From NCBI RefSeq assembly GCF_041146395.1, contig NC_090990.1, positions 50,141,501 through 50,205,500 of the forward strand: DNA of 64,000 nt, in the 5' to 3' direction. The first letter of the stretch is position 1. Each line of letters opens with the position of its first letter. Shown here piece by piece: positions 13,030-24,400 of this stretch. Origin of the DNA: Eulemur rufifrons. Taxonomy: Eukaryota; Chordata; Mammalia; Primates; Lemuridae. Below the pieces are notes generated by a model, which was given only the letters and a program-made list of their open reading frames with translations, did no database searches and had not been told where the DNA came from. The translations under genes were made by a program, and so were the position numbers.

Positions 13030-13955
13030 TCCGAGTATCTACAAACTATAGGGACTCATAATATTGATCATATATAATTTAAGAACACATGCCTTAAGAA
13101 TTTTGACAGGGGCTACCATAAATGAGTCATTATTTTGAGTTGAGTGATCTTTTTAAATAGGTCTTATTTTACTGTTCAAGGAAATCATCAAACAAAACAT
13201 GCCCAAAACCCTGTTTATGCTATTTGCTCAACTATGAAGTCCTGAAAGTCACAATGTCTCCAGCACCTTAATATCTGAACATTATTTTTATAAAAGAAAA
13301 TTATATTAGATATATACTCTCTCTCCACTTAAAAAACATGTCTGCATCTGCACCCATGCCAATGCCAATCCCTGCTTCTTTCTAAGGCTAATTGTCTACC
13401 TGTGCTGTAGATCTGTTCCTTCTACTCCATCAATTATCCTTCAACCTCTCCCTGTATATCAGCTCTTTCCTCTTAACAGATAGACTTATTCAGTCCTCTC
13501 TACCCAAAACAACAACAAAAACCTTTTATTCATCTTCTGTTCCTTTTCTTCTTTGGGTATTACTCCCTTCTCTCTTTTTTCAATAGATCTATGTTTCATG
13601 AGGAAAACAACTACATTTTTCTATCGCTATTTCACTAGCTCGAATTCATCCCTCAGACAGTACTTCCATAAATTTTCATAAATTAAAAGATATCTATTAA
13701 AAATAAGTATATAGGTAATAAATAATATGAATATTAATAAATACAGTTCAAACATCAAATGCAATGTAATGAAGGTTTATTGTATCCTCTACAGGAAGAA
13801 AATATGAATTGATGGATGGTAGTTTTGGAAAGAGGTGTATAGGAGTCATTCTTTGGAAGGAGTATTTTTTCTGCATCATTTTTTCCCCCTACCAGTCTTT
13901 GGACCTTTTAGGGGCTTATAGCTATCTTCCACTCAAATTGCACATAAAAATAAAA
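13030..13955. other. Unassigned AT-rich DNA
   Basis: I recognise no exon, repeat or RNA gene. The 64-codon plus-strand frame at 13392-13586 is Leu/Ser-rich and lacks known motifs. Confidence 0.45.
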
Positions 13956-13959
13956 CCAT

Positions 13960-15240
13960 AATAGGATTATTTTTGGTAAAAATTAAAGAGATATTTCCTA
14001 AATTTATATTGAAATGCAAAAGTATTTGAATAGCTAAACAATTTTTAATAATAAAAATAGAGTTGGAGAATTTACACTAACTGATTGCAAGACAATGTTG
14101 TATTGGCATAGGGATAGACACTAAATCAATGGAACAATTAGAGAGTCCAGAAATAATCCTATGCGTATATGATCAAGTAATTTTTAACTATAGTTCCTAA
14201 GTACTTCAATGAGGAAAAAGATAGTATTTTCAACAATTAGTGCTGGATGTTTTGACATATATATGGAAAAAATTAACTTGGATCATAACTCATGCCATAT
14301 ATAAAAATTAACTCAAAGTGAACATAGACATACATATAGAACTTGAATATATACATTTCTGGAAGGAAAATAATCTATGTGACCATGGGTTAATCAAAGA
14401 TTTCTTAGAACATCAAAAAGCATGCAACATAAAATAAATAAATAAATTTGAAATCATCAAACTTAAAAACTTTTGCTCTTTAAAAGACACTGGTAAGAAA
14501 ATAAAACTACATGCTTCAGCCTTGGAGGAAATATTTATAAAACATATAGCTTGTAAAGAATTTGTTTTCAGAATATATAAATGTTATTTCAGTAAGGAGA
14601 AAAACAACCAGATAACATCTTTTCATGTGTTTTTCTTCCATTCATATATCTTCTTTTGTGAATTGGGGGCAAAAAATTTGTGCATAATTCACAAAAGAAG
14701 ATATATGAATGGAAGAAAAACATGAAAAGATGCCCAACATTGTTAGTTCTTAGTGAAACGTAAATCAAGACCATAATAAGATGCTACTACACTCCCACTA
14801 GAATGAAGTAAAAAAACAAATCAAAAACAAAAATCTGATAATAGCAAATTTTGGCAAGAATGCAAGACGTCTGGAACTCTTATATACTGCTGCTGTGAAT
14901 GCAAAATGGGTTAGTCATTTTGATACACAACTTGGTAGTTTCTTTGAAAGTTAATCATACACTTACTAAATGACTCTGAAATCCCAGACCTGGGTATTTA
15001 CCCAAGAGAAATGAAAACATATATCATTACAAATATTGTATTGTACTTGAATATTCATTGCAACTTTGTAAGGATAGGGGGATGGGATTTATCACCAACA
15101 GGGAACAGGGGACTCTTTGGAGTGATGGAAAAATTCTATATATTGATTGTGGTGCTGTTGTAGAACCATGTATGTTACTCAACTTAAAGTTGGTGAATTT
15201 TAATATGTTATTTTTACTCCACATATGCTAATTTTAAAAA
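13960..15240 (+). mobile_element. Old LINE-1 fragment (ORF2 3' part), sense
   Basis: Diverged L1 ORF2 sequence is recognisable from AAGACAATGTTGTATTGGCA, TCAATGGAACAATTAGAGAG, AGTGCTGGATGTTTTGACAT and GGAAGGAAAATAATCTATGT, in the usual order. It contains a large inverted repeat at 14616-14732 that normal L1s do not have. The segment is heavily mutated and has no long frame. Confidence 0.75.
14616..14732. repeat. Near-perfect inverted repeat (hairpin-forming)
   Basis: The left arm at 14616-14664 (49 nt, starting CATCTTTTCATGTGTTTTTC) is the reverse complement of the right arm at 14686-14732 (47 nt, ending GAAAAACATGAAAAGATG) except for a two-base difference (GT/AC). A 21-nt spacer separates them. 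The right arm is the normal L1 ORF2 sequence for this position, so the left arm is an inverted copy. This single structure also explains why the same FHSYIFFCEL peptide can be read on both strands. Confidence 0.95.
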
Positions 15241-16235
15241 TGACACTTGAACAACTGAACAAACATGGGATCTATTTGAACATTAATTCTGTCTCCCACC
15301 ACACACAAACATTAATTCCATATGGGCCATAGTACTTAACATAGAAGATACAATTATACAACTTCTAGAAGAATAAATAGGAAAAGCTTTTTGTGCCCTC
15401 TGGGTAGGTAAAGATCTTAGAATACAAAGTATACTGTATTTCTTGTAAAAAGAAAAAAATTATAATTTGACTTTACCAATGTTAAAAACTTTGCATTAAA
15501 AGCAGGTTTACAACACTAAACAGGCAAGTCACAAATTGCATGGAATATACATGGCAAAGGACTTGTATAAATATATGAGGAACTCCTACAAAATTAATAA
15601 TAAAATATAAACAACTCAGTTAAAAATGGCTAAGGTACTTGGCCGGACACTTCATAAAAGGTGATATACAAAAGGCATATGAAAATGTTCTCAACATTAC
15701 TAATTACCAGGGAAATACAAGTGAAAACCACACTTTGATACCATTCATACCTGGTAAAATGTCTAAAGTTAAAAAAGATGACAATGTAAATGCTGGTATA
15801 AGACTTTACAACTATTAGAATTCTTATACATTGCTAGCTGCAGTATAAAACATTAATTTACTTTGGAAAACCACTTGGCAGTTTCTTTTAAATTTAAACA
15901 TAGCCTGATTATATTCAGAAATTTTACTCCTAGGTAATTCTTAGGAGAAATAAAAACATATATGAATACACAAAAACTTGCACAAACTATTTTTAGCAGT
16001 TATATTCATAATACCTTCAAATGGTAACAACCCAATTGTCTATCAGTAGGAAAAAAATAAATTGTGATATATTCATAAGATGGAATAGTTCTGAGCAATA
16101 TAAAAAAAGAATGAATTGCTGATATAGTAATACAGGTGGAACTCAGTGACATTAAGTTGAGCATAAGATGCTAGTCACAAAAGAGTACATGGTGTATGAC
16201 TACATACATATGAAATTCAGAAACCTGTATAGTGA
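15240..16235 (+). mobile_element. Second old LINE-1 fragment, sense
   Basis: ATACAATTATACAACTTCTA, AGAATACAAAGTATACTGTA, TTAAAAATGGCTAAGGTACT and CAATTGTCTATCAGTAGGAA repeat the L1 ORF2-to-3' order already seen in the preceding fragment. This suggests either a duplicated L1 segment or a second insertion beside it. Confidence 0.65.
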
Positions 16236-16239
16236 TAGA

Positions 16240-16770
16240 AATTCTTCTTTTTAAAAATTTTATGTGTGACCCAATCGCTTTACTAGAATCTGAAAGGATC
16301 ATTTTTACTTTTCTGAACCCATTAATTTTACTAAGATCTGATCATTATGGGGCATGTTTTCTTGGACCACATTATTTCACTTTTTTTTTAAAAATGTTAT
16401 TTTATATCTAGAAAATTATCTTAAATTATAATTTTAAATATTTGCCTGGCTTATATTATTGCCTTTTCCATTGTTGCATTTGTTCTTTTTTTAGGGATAC
16501 TGATTATGTGTTTCCTATTTTCCTTACCTATTGTTTAATCCTTTAAAAATCTGTTCATTTCCTGAATTTCCAATTTTCTTCACTTGCATTATATGTCTGT
16601 ACCTTTCCAGCATTGCTAATTCTCCCTTTTGCTGCTTTTACATTCGCCTTTATTTTTATGCTGATTTTGCTATTTGTTTCCACTTTTTTGCTATGCTCTG
16701 CTACTTCATAGTCTGTCTTCTTTTGTTGTTTTGCAATAGTCATTTATTTGACAGATAATTATTGAGTGTC
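16240..16770. other. Unassigned AT-rich DNA
   Basis: No supported feature. The 75-codon plus frame at 16531-16758 is Phe/Cys-rich and typical of T-rich DNA. Confidence 0.5.
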
Positions 16771-16774
16771 TGCT

Positions 16775-17120
16775 ACTGGGTAATGTATAAAGAACAAAAA
16801 ATTATTTTTTTACAGTTCTGGAGACTGGGAAGTCCAAGATGATAGTGCCAGCAGGTTTGGTATCTGCTGAGGGGCCAGTTTCTGCTTCCAAAATGGTGCC
16901 TTGAATGCTACATCCTCCGGGAGTGGTGCAGACATGGCAGAAAAGTAGAAGAGCAAAGAGAGAGAATCCACTCTCCCAAATCCTTTTTAAAAGGCATTAA
17001 ACCCACACTCATGGCCTAATCACCTTTTAAAGGACTCACCTCCCCATCCCATTACACTGGCAATTAAATTTCAAAATGAATTTTGGAGGGGACAAACATT
17101 CAAATCATAGTAATAACCAT
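16775..17120 (-). mobile_element. MaLR-type LTR, antisense
   Basis: ACTGGGTAATGTATAAAGAA, ACAGTTCTGGAGACTGGGAA, TCATGGCCTAATCACCTTTT and AATTTTGGAGGGGACAAACA correspond to a MaLR (MLT1/MST-like) LTR read in antisense. Subfamily not assigned. Confidence 0.75.
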
Positions 17121-17124
17121 GTAT

Positions 17125-17815
17125 TAAGCACTGTACTCTAAATTGTTCTGTTTCTTCTATATGATCTTATTTTTTGAAAGTGATCACTCTTTCTCTCTCT
17201 CCACACACATGTGCTCACACAAGCATCTACACATACAATTTAATGCAAGTATGCTTCATTAACATTTTTATCTAGTCTCACAATAGTATTCTTCATGTGG
17301 TGCTCTTTGCCTTTCATTTATTTGTCTCTGATTCCCTTATTTTTTAAAAATGTCTTTGCATATATCTTATGTTCTTTCCTTTTCTCTCTTATTTGTGAGT
17401 AAAATGAGTTCCTCTTGGCCATTATTTGTTAGAAGGTTTTATGAGAGTGGGGTCAGGACTTTGTTCTAGAAATAAAAGAAATTCTCCTTTGAAAGAACAT
17501 AGGCTTGGGTGTATGAGTAACTTATTTTATTCTCAGCTAACTTAGATCAGCTGTGCAGTGCTGTTTATGTTTTTAATTCCATGTGGGCATGTATACTAAT
17601 CTTTTCAGGACATAGGGCCTCTAAAGATGCTAATTTCATAGTGTAGCACCCTCAAATCAAGCTTCTACCCCTATCATTTTCTAAGACTTTTCTTTTCAAA
17701 GGCAGCTAATAACTACCTGATTATTTCTGTTAAATGGTCAGTTCTCAGTCCTTATCTTGTTTGGTCTTTCTATACCATCACACAGTGTCTATTGTGCCTC
17801 CTTCTTAAAGCTTTT
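17125..17815. other. Unassigned DNA
   Basis: I see no repeat, exon or RNA gene here beyond a short CT/CA-rich patch near 17185-17225. Confidence 0.5.
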
Positions 17816-17819
17816 TACA

Positions 17820-18340
17820 TCTTTTGCTTCTGTCACTGTCGTTTCCTTATTTTCTTCCTATCTTTTTGGTAAATCATTGTAGTCTTCTCATTATCCTTCA
17901 TTCAAGATTCCACTCCCTTCAGATCACTTTCTTATTGCCACTGCAATACATTTTCTTGATTGCAGAGCTGAACAATTTGTTCCCCTGCTTACAATTCTTT
18001 AAAAACATCTCCTGCTTCCATTATATATAGAATGAATTCCATACCATTTGGCAATACATTAAAATGCCAACGTGTTCTGTCTCCTACATGTCTTTCCAGT
18101 TGTGTTCTCCTTCCCGCAGACCCTATTCATGAGAGCCATGCAAACTACATATAACTCTCCAAACATACTGCAGTGTTGAATGTCTCTGTGGTATTTCCTC
18201 CAACTGGATTATTCGTCAAACTATTTTCCTCTGTTGAAGTCTGCTCATCCTTCAGAGCTATGCTCTGGTGTAAATCTAAGACCTTCTATTTGGTGCTGAT
18301 TGGTCCCCTCCATGCCTTGCTTTCTGCAGAATGCTCATTG
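17820..18340. repeat. L2-like ancient LINE relic
   Basis: ACAATTCTTTAAAAACATCT, CTTCCATTATATATAGAATG, TGTTCTCCTTCCCGCAGACC and TCATCCTTCAGAGCTATGCT follow the order of the antisense form of the L2-like relic also seen at 28250, 39240 and 56820. Diverged; boundaries approximate. Confidence 0.5.
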
Positions 18341-18344
18341 CTGC

Positions 18345-19245
18345 CCATTCAGTACTGCAGTGTCTTAGATTATGAGTTCTGTGGTAGATCATTGCCTCAT
18401 TTCCTATCAGGAATTAACAATTATGACCAGATGATAATGAAACAAGAGAATTTACAGATATAATTTGTGGAGTATGGAGGCAATTTTCTCTCTATTCACT
18501 GTTACTTAACACAGTATTAGGTTTAACATGCTTAACAAATGACAATGGCAATGGTTTTTTATCCCCTGGGAAAAAATAAAAAAGACAATAATAATGCTAT
18601 TTCAAAATATCTATAAATCCCTAAGCAGTGAATAGAAAGATTTTGTGTAAACTTTGCATACTATATTTGCAGTCTGTAGATATTTTTTAAAAAATTGATC
18701 TACATTCCCATTATATATATAATTATTATGTGTATATATAATTTCTGTAACACAGCCAGTAGAACAAATATTAAACTCTTTAATATGAATTGCCTGTTCC
18801 TAGGACAATGACCCATTTCTAATGACAATCTGAAAAGAGGTAAGGCCCAAAACTTTTTGTGACTAAGATACTGTTATTTAGCTTTATAATAAAATAAATA
18901 AGTAGGTATTGCTTCTTATACATTAACTACTGAAAGAGAGTATTCTAGATTACATTCATGATTAGATGACAATTTGTCAGTGTTTTCATTTCCTGTAATC
19001 ACCCATGAATAGACTATAGTCTAAAAAACTTGGGATCAATTTCATTTCAGACATTATATTATCTCCTCATCTTATGATTTGTCCTTTTGTGATGATTGTA
19101 ATGTTTACCGTGTCAGATTCATCTTGACCCCCTGTCTAGATCCCTGGAGACTGTCTCTCCCTTGTAAAACAGTGGTTACATTCTCTTGTAATAAGGAAAT
19201 TCAGGCATAAATAGCTCTAAAGCAGTTATGCGAGGTCATGTTATT
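18345..19245. other. Unassigned AT-rich DNA
   Basis: No supported feature. A 96-codon frame at 18173-18463 runs partly through the preceding relic and has no recognised domain. Confidence 0.45.
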
Positions 19246-19260
19246 TCTTTTGTGCTTTTT

Positions 19261-20264
19261 TATGTTTAAATCTTTGAGTTTATTTTATTTTATTTTTTTA
19301 AATTTCAGAATATTGTGGGTGTACAAATGTTTTGGTTACATGAATTGCTTTTGTACTGCTTGAGACAAAATTATAAGTGTGCCCATCACCCAGATAGGTA
19401 TATTGTACCCATTAGGTATGATTTCATCCATCCCTTCCTCCCCCCTCCCATCTGCTTGATTTCCGTTGAGTTTTACTTCTGTCTGTGCACATGAGTGATG
19501 TTCAGTTAATTCCAACTTAATGGTGAGTACATGTGGTGTCCGTTTTTCCATTCTTGCAATACTTCACTTAGGAGAATGTTCTCCAGTTCTATTCAGATTG
19601 TAACAAAAGGTATTAATTGATTTTTTTAATGGCTGAGTAGTACTCCATGGTATACATATACCACATTTTATTTATCCACTCATGAATTGATGGGTTGATT
19701 CCACATCTTTGCAATTGTGAAGCAATTAACATTTGAGTGCAAGTGTCTTTTTGATAAAATGACTTTTTTCCCCCTTTGGATAAATCTCCAGTAGTGGGAT
19801 TGCTTCATCAAATGGTAGGTCTACTTTTAGTTTTTTGAGGAATCTCCATAATATTTTTCATAAAGGTTGTACTAGTTTGCAGTCCCAACAGTGTATAAGT
19901 GTTCCTTTCTCTCTGCATCCATGCCAGCGTCTATCGTTTTGGGACTTTTTGATAAAAGCTATTCTCACTGGGGTTAGGTGATATCTTATTGTGGTTTGAT
20001 TTGCATTTCCCTGATGATTAGTGATGTTGAGCATTTTTTCATATGTTTATTGGCCATTAGTCTATCTTCTTTTGAAAAGCTTCTGTTCATCTCTTTTGCT
20101 CACTTTTTAATGGGGTTGTTTGATTTTTTCTTCTTGATTTGCTTGAGTTCTTTGTAGATTCTCATTATTAGCCCTTTACTGGATGTATAGCATGCGAATA
20201 TTTTCTCCTATTCTGTAGATTGTCTGTTCACTCTGTTGATTGTTTTCTTGGCTGTGCAGAAGCC
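19261..20264 (-). mobile_element. 5'-truncated LINE-1, antisense
   Basis: The L1 3' UTR end is near 19277-19330 (TTTCAGAATATTGTGGGTGT) and the ORF2 C-terminal region continues to 20264. A 12-bp identical flank, TTTGTGCTTTTT, occurs at 19249-19260 and 20265-20276, and the right copy reads CTTTTT/AAAAGG, a good L1 endonuclease site. About 16 bp (TATGTTTAAATCTTTG) lie between the left flank and the T-rich tail and could be 3'-transduced or tail-decay sequence. Its 3' UTR resembles the L1s at 8788 and 47686. Confidence 0.85.
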
Positions 20265-20339
20265 TTTGTGCTTTTTAAAAGGAAGTGAGGTTGAAAGAGG
20301 GCCTCTCTGTGGTGAAGTCAAGAGAATAAGACTTAATTG

Positions 20340-20580
20340 AAATGTTTCGGTGGGATTGTGATTTGGCAAACCATTTAATGAAGACCTGCTATATGCAAGA
20401 CCCTGCCAGCCACCACTCACTATTTCATTTAATCCTCACAATAACCCTTTCAGAAAGGAGGCAGTGTTCATATTTTTTATAAATAACAACATAGTTTCAG
20501 ACGGTTAAAATGAATTGTTGAATGTACCACAGTTAATATGTGACAGAATTGGAATCTCAAACCAGGGTTTTCTGAATCCA
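20340..20580. repeat. L2/MIR-like relic
   Basis: TATTTCATTTAATCCTCACA followed by ATAACCCTTTCAGAAAGGAG is the well-known L2/MIR block 'tcatttaatcctcacaacaaccc'. Flanks are diverged. Confidence 0.65.
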
Positions 20581-20940
20581 GTTTCAGAGAGCTTTCCTGG
20601 ACACAGTACTGGCTTGCACTGAATATACTTTATATTAGAGAATCTGCAAATGTCTATTACAAATACCAGAAATATGACTTCTCCCATCTTGCTAAAAACA
20701 TGCACTGTTTTAACACCTTCTTATATTTATCATGTATTATTGCAGCCATATCAGGAGTATATACAACAAATAATTGTTTTTCACCAATAGAAATGCAAGG
20801 TTGGAAGAATCAAATGACTCATTAAAGATTCCACAGACACAAATTAAGCTCATGTTGGTAGCTAAAGATCAGCGAGAAGTCTTGGTTTGCTTATGAATTA
20901 ACTACTCCTTTACGTTCCTGATAAAATTTCCCTTACCTTA
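20580..20940. other. Unassigned DNA
   Basis: No supported feature was seen. Confidence 0.45.
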
Positions 20941-21215
20941 TAAGAGCACAGTTCAGATTTACCTTCTCTGTGAAACTTTCCGTGGATCTCTATGCAGACT
21001 TACATAGCCTTCATCTATGCTATTACTGCACCTGGTAAAGTACCTCTGTAGTATAACCAGTTGTATCAGTTGTTCACTCCTACTCTAATACTCAGACTCT
21101 ACGATACTTGAGGACAGAAGTCATGCCTTTTTATTTATGTATCATCAATGTCTATACAGTACATGACCCTCAGTAGTGCTCAATAAATGGTTTTTGGATA
21201 GGTTAATGAATAAAT
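20940..21215 (+). repeat. L2-like 3' end
   Basis: ACTTGAGGACAGAAGTCATG and then AGTAGTGCTCAATAAATGGT match the typical L2 3' end ('ttgagggcagggacc', 'gctcaataaatgtttgttga'). Confidence 0.7.
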
Positions 21216-21461
21216 AAATACTATAGCAAAGGAATATAAGAATTCATAAAGAAATTTATTCGTGCTGAATTATTTTTGTTTTGATGTTAGAATGCTCCGT
21301 AATGTCTAAATAAGTCTTTGCTAAACCAACATAATCCAAAACAACCTTTAATTTAGAGGCAACTGAAGCAGGCACTGTAGTGGAATAAACTGTGGACCAA
21401 AAGCCAGGTTACTGAGGTTTTAGTTCTAGTTATGCCATTAACTGAATGACAAGCCAACATT

Positions 21462-24400
21462 TACTTATTTTTTATTTATTTAGTTTTTTAAATTTCAAAA
21501 CTAAAGGGGGTTAATTAGTGGGTATGAGAGTTTTTGTTACATAGATACCTTGTATAATGCTTAAGTCAGGGCTTTTGGTGTTCTCATCACCACAATAATG
21601 TTTGTTGTACCAAATAGGTAAGTTTTTATTCAACACTCCCCCACCTCTCTTGATTTCTCCTGTCCTTTATATCGCTTTGTGCCCATGTGTACCCATGATT
21701 TAGCTCCCCCTTATTAGTGAGAACATATGGTGTTTGGTTTTCCATTCTTAGGATACTTGATTTAGAATAATGATCTCCAGTTCCATCCAAGTTGCTGCAA
21801 AAGACATTATTCCATTCCTTTTTATGGCAGAGCGGTACTCCGTGGTATATATATACCACATTTTCTTTAACCACTCATGAATTGATGGGCACTTAGGTTG
21901 ATTCCACATCTTTACAATTGTGAATTGTGTGGAGATAAACATTTGAGTTCAGGTGTCTTTTATAAAATGACTTCATTTTCTTTAGATAGATACCCAGCAG
22001 TGGTATTGCTGGATCAAATGGTAAGTCTACATTTCTTTCTTTACGGAATCTCCATACTGTTTTCCATAGAGGTTGTACTAATTTGCAGACCTGCCAACAG
22101 AGTATAAGCATTCCATTCTCTCTGCATCCACACCAGCATCTGTTTTTTTTTCTTTTTTACTTTTTAATTATGGCTATTCTGATAGGGATAAGGTGATATC
22201 TCATTGTGGTTTTAATTTGCATTTCCTGGATGATTAGTGACATTGAGCATTTTTTTTGTATGTTTATTGTCCATTTGTCTCTCTTTGAAAAGTTCTGTTT
22301 ATGTCTTTTGCCTAGTTTTAATGGGGTTGTTTGTTTTTTTCTTGCTGATTTGCTTGAGTTCTTTGCAAATTCTGATTGTTAGCCCTTTATCAGATATATA
22401 GCTTGTAAATATTTTCTCCCATTCTGTAGGTTGTCTATTTGCTTTGCAGATTATTTCCCTAGCTCTGCAGAAGTTTTTTTTAATTTAATCAAGTCCGATT
22501 TATTTATTTTTGTTGTTGCTGTAATTGCCATTGGTGTCTTAGTCATAAATTCTATGACTAGGCTGATATCTAGAAGAGTTTTCCAACATTTTGTTCCAGA
22601 ATTTTTATGGTTTCATGCCTTGGATTTAAGTCTTTTATCCATCTTGAATTAACTTATATGAGTGGTGAAAGACATGGATCCTGTTTCAGTCTTCTGCATG
22701 TTGATATCCAATTTTCCCAGCATCATTTATTAACTGGGGCTTCTTTTCTCCAGTGAGTATTATTGTCTGCTTTGTCAAAGATCAGTTGACTGTATGTGGA
22801 TAGTTTCATATCTGGGTTCTCTGTCCTGTTTCATTGGTCAATGTTCCTATTTTTTGTTACAATACCATGTTGTTTTGCTTACTATAGCCTTGTATTATAG
22901 TTTGAAGTCTGGTAATGTGATGCCTCCAGGTTTGTTCTTTTTGCTTAAGACTACTGTGGCTATTCAGGCTCTTTATGGTTTCAAATCAAGCATAGGATTA
23001 TTTTTTCCTCATCTGTGAAATATGACATTGGTATTTTGATAGGATTACATTGAATCTGTGAATCACTTTTGGCAGTTTGGACATTTTAACAATGTTGATT
23101 CTGCCTATTCTTGAGCACAACATGTTTTTTCATGTGTCATCTGTGATTTCTTTCCTCAGTATTTCATAATTCTCATTGTAGAGATCTTTCACCTCCTTGG
23201 GTAAGTATATTTCTAGGTATTTTATTTTCTTTGTAGCTATTGTGGATGGTATTGGGTCTTTGATTTGACTTTCAGCTTGACTTTTATTTGTGTATAGGAA
23301 TGCTACTGATTTGTGTAGATTGATTTTATAACCTGTGACCTTGCTGAATTCATTTATCAATTCCAGGAGTCTCTTGGTTGAGTCTTTTTTTTATCCATTC
23401 AGCCAGCGTATATCTCTTGAGTGGGGCATTCAGACTGTTCACATTGATTGATAGAATCTATATGCAGAATGGTGCTCTGTTCATCATGTTGGGTAGTACT
23501 TTATTGCTTTGTTTTTACCTCTTTTGCTATTGTTTTGTATGAGCCTGAGCTTTAGCTTTTGGGCAGTTGTGTCTATTGCGCTGATCCTTGTATAATGCAG
23601 TTCTGAGTATTCCCTGCAGGGCCGGTCTGGTCTTGACAAATTCCCTCAATGTTTGTTTGTCTGGAAAAGTCTTTATTTCTCTTTCATATATGAAACTTAG
23701 TTTTGCAGGATACAGAATTCTAGGCTGGCAGTTGTTTTGTTTAAAAAGATTAAAAATGGGGCCTCAATCCCTTCTGACTTGTAAGGTCTCTGCTGAGAAG
23801 TCTACTGCTAGCCTGGTGGGTTTGCTTTTGTAGGTTACTTGCTGCTTTCATCTTGCAGCTTGTAAAATTTTCTCCTTCATTGTGACTTTGGCCAGGTTGA
23901 TGACAATGTGTCTTGGAGACGTCCTATTTGCTATGAACGTTCTCAGTGTTTGATGACTATCTTGTATCTGGATATCCGAATCTCTGACAATACCAGGGAA
24001 GTTCTTGTCAATAATTACCTCAAATATGTTTTCCATGCTTTTTGCTTTTCCTTCTTCTCCCTCAAGTTTACCTATAATTTATACATTGGTTTGTTTCACA
24101 TAGTCCCATATTTCTCTGAGTGATTATTCATTCTTCTTTATTCTTTTTTTCTGCATCTTTGACAGACTGGGTTAGTTCAAAAACCTTCTCTTCAAGCTCT
24201 GAGAGTCTTTCTTCTGTTAGGTCTAGCCTGTTTTTGAAGCATTCTGATGTATTTTATAATTCCCTAAAACACTCTTTCATTTCTTTCAATTCTGTTATAT
24301 CCTTTTTTAAGTTGTCTATCTTTCTAACAACTTTTTAATTTTTTTTCATTCATGTCCTGAAACATTTTTTTGGCTTCTTTGTGTTGGTTTTCAACTTAAT

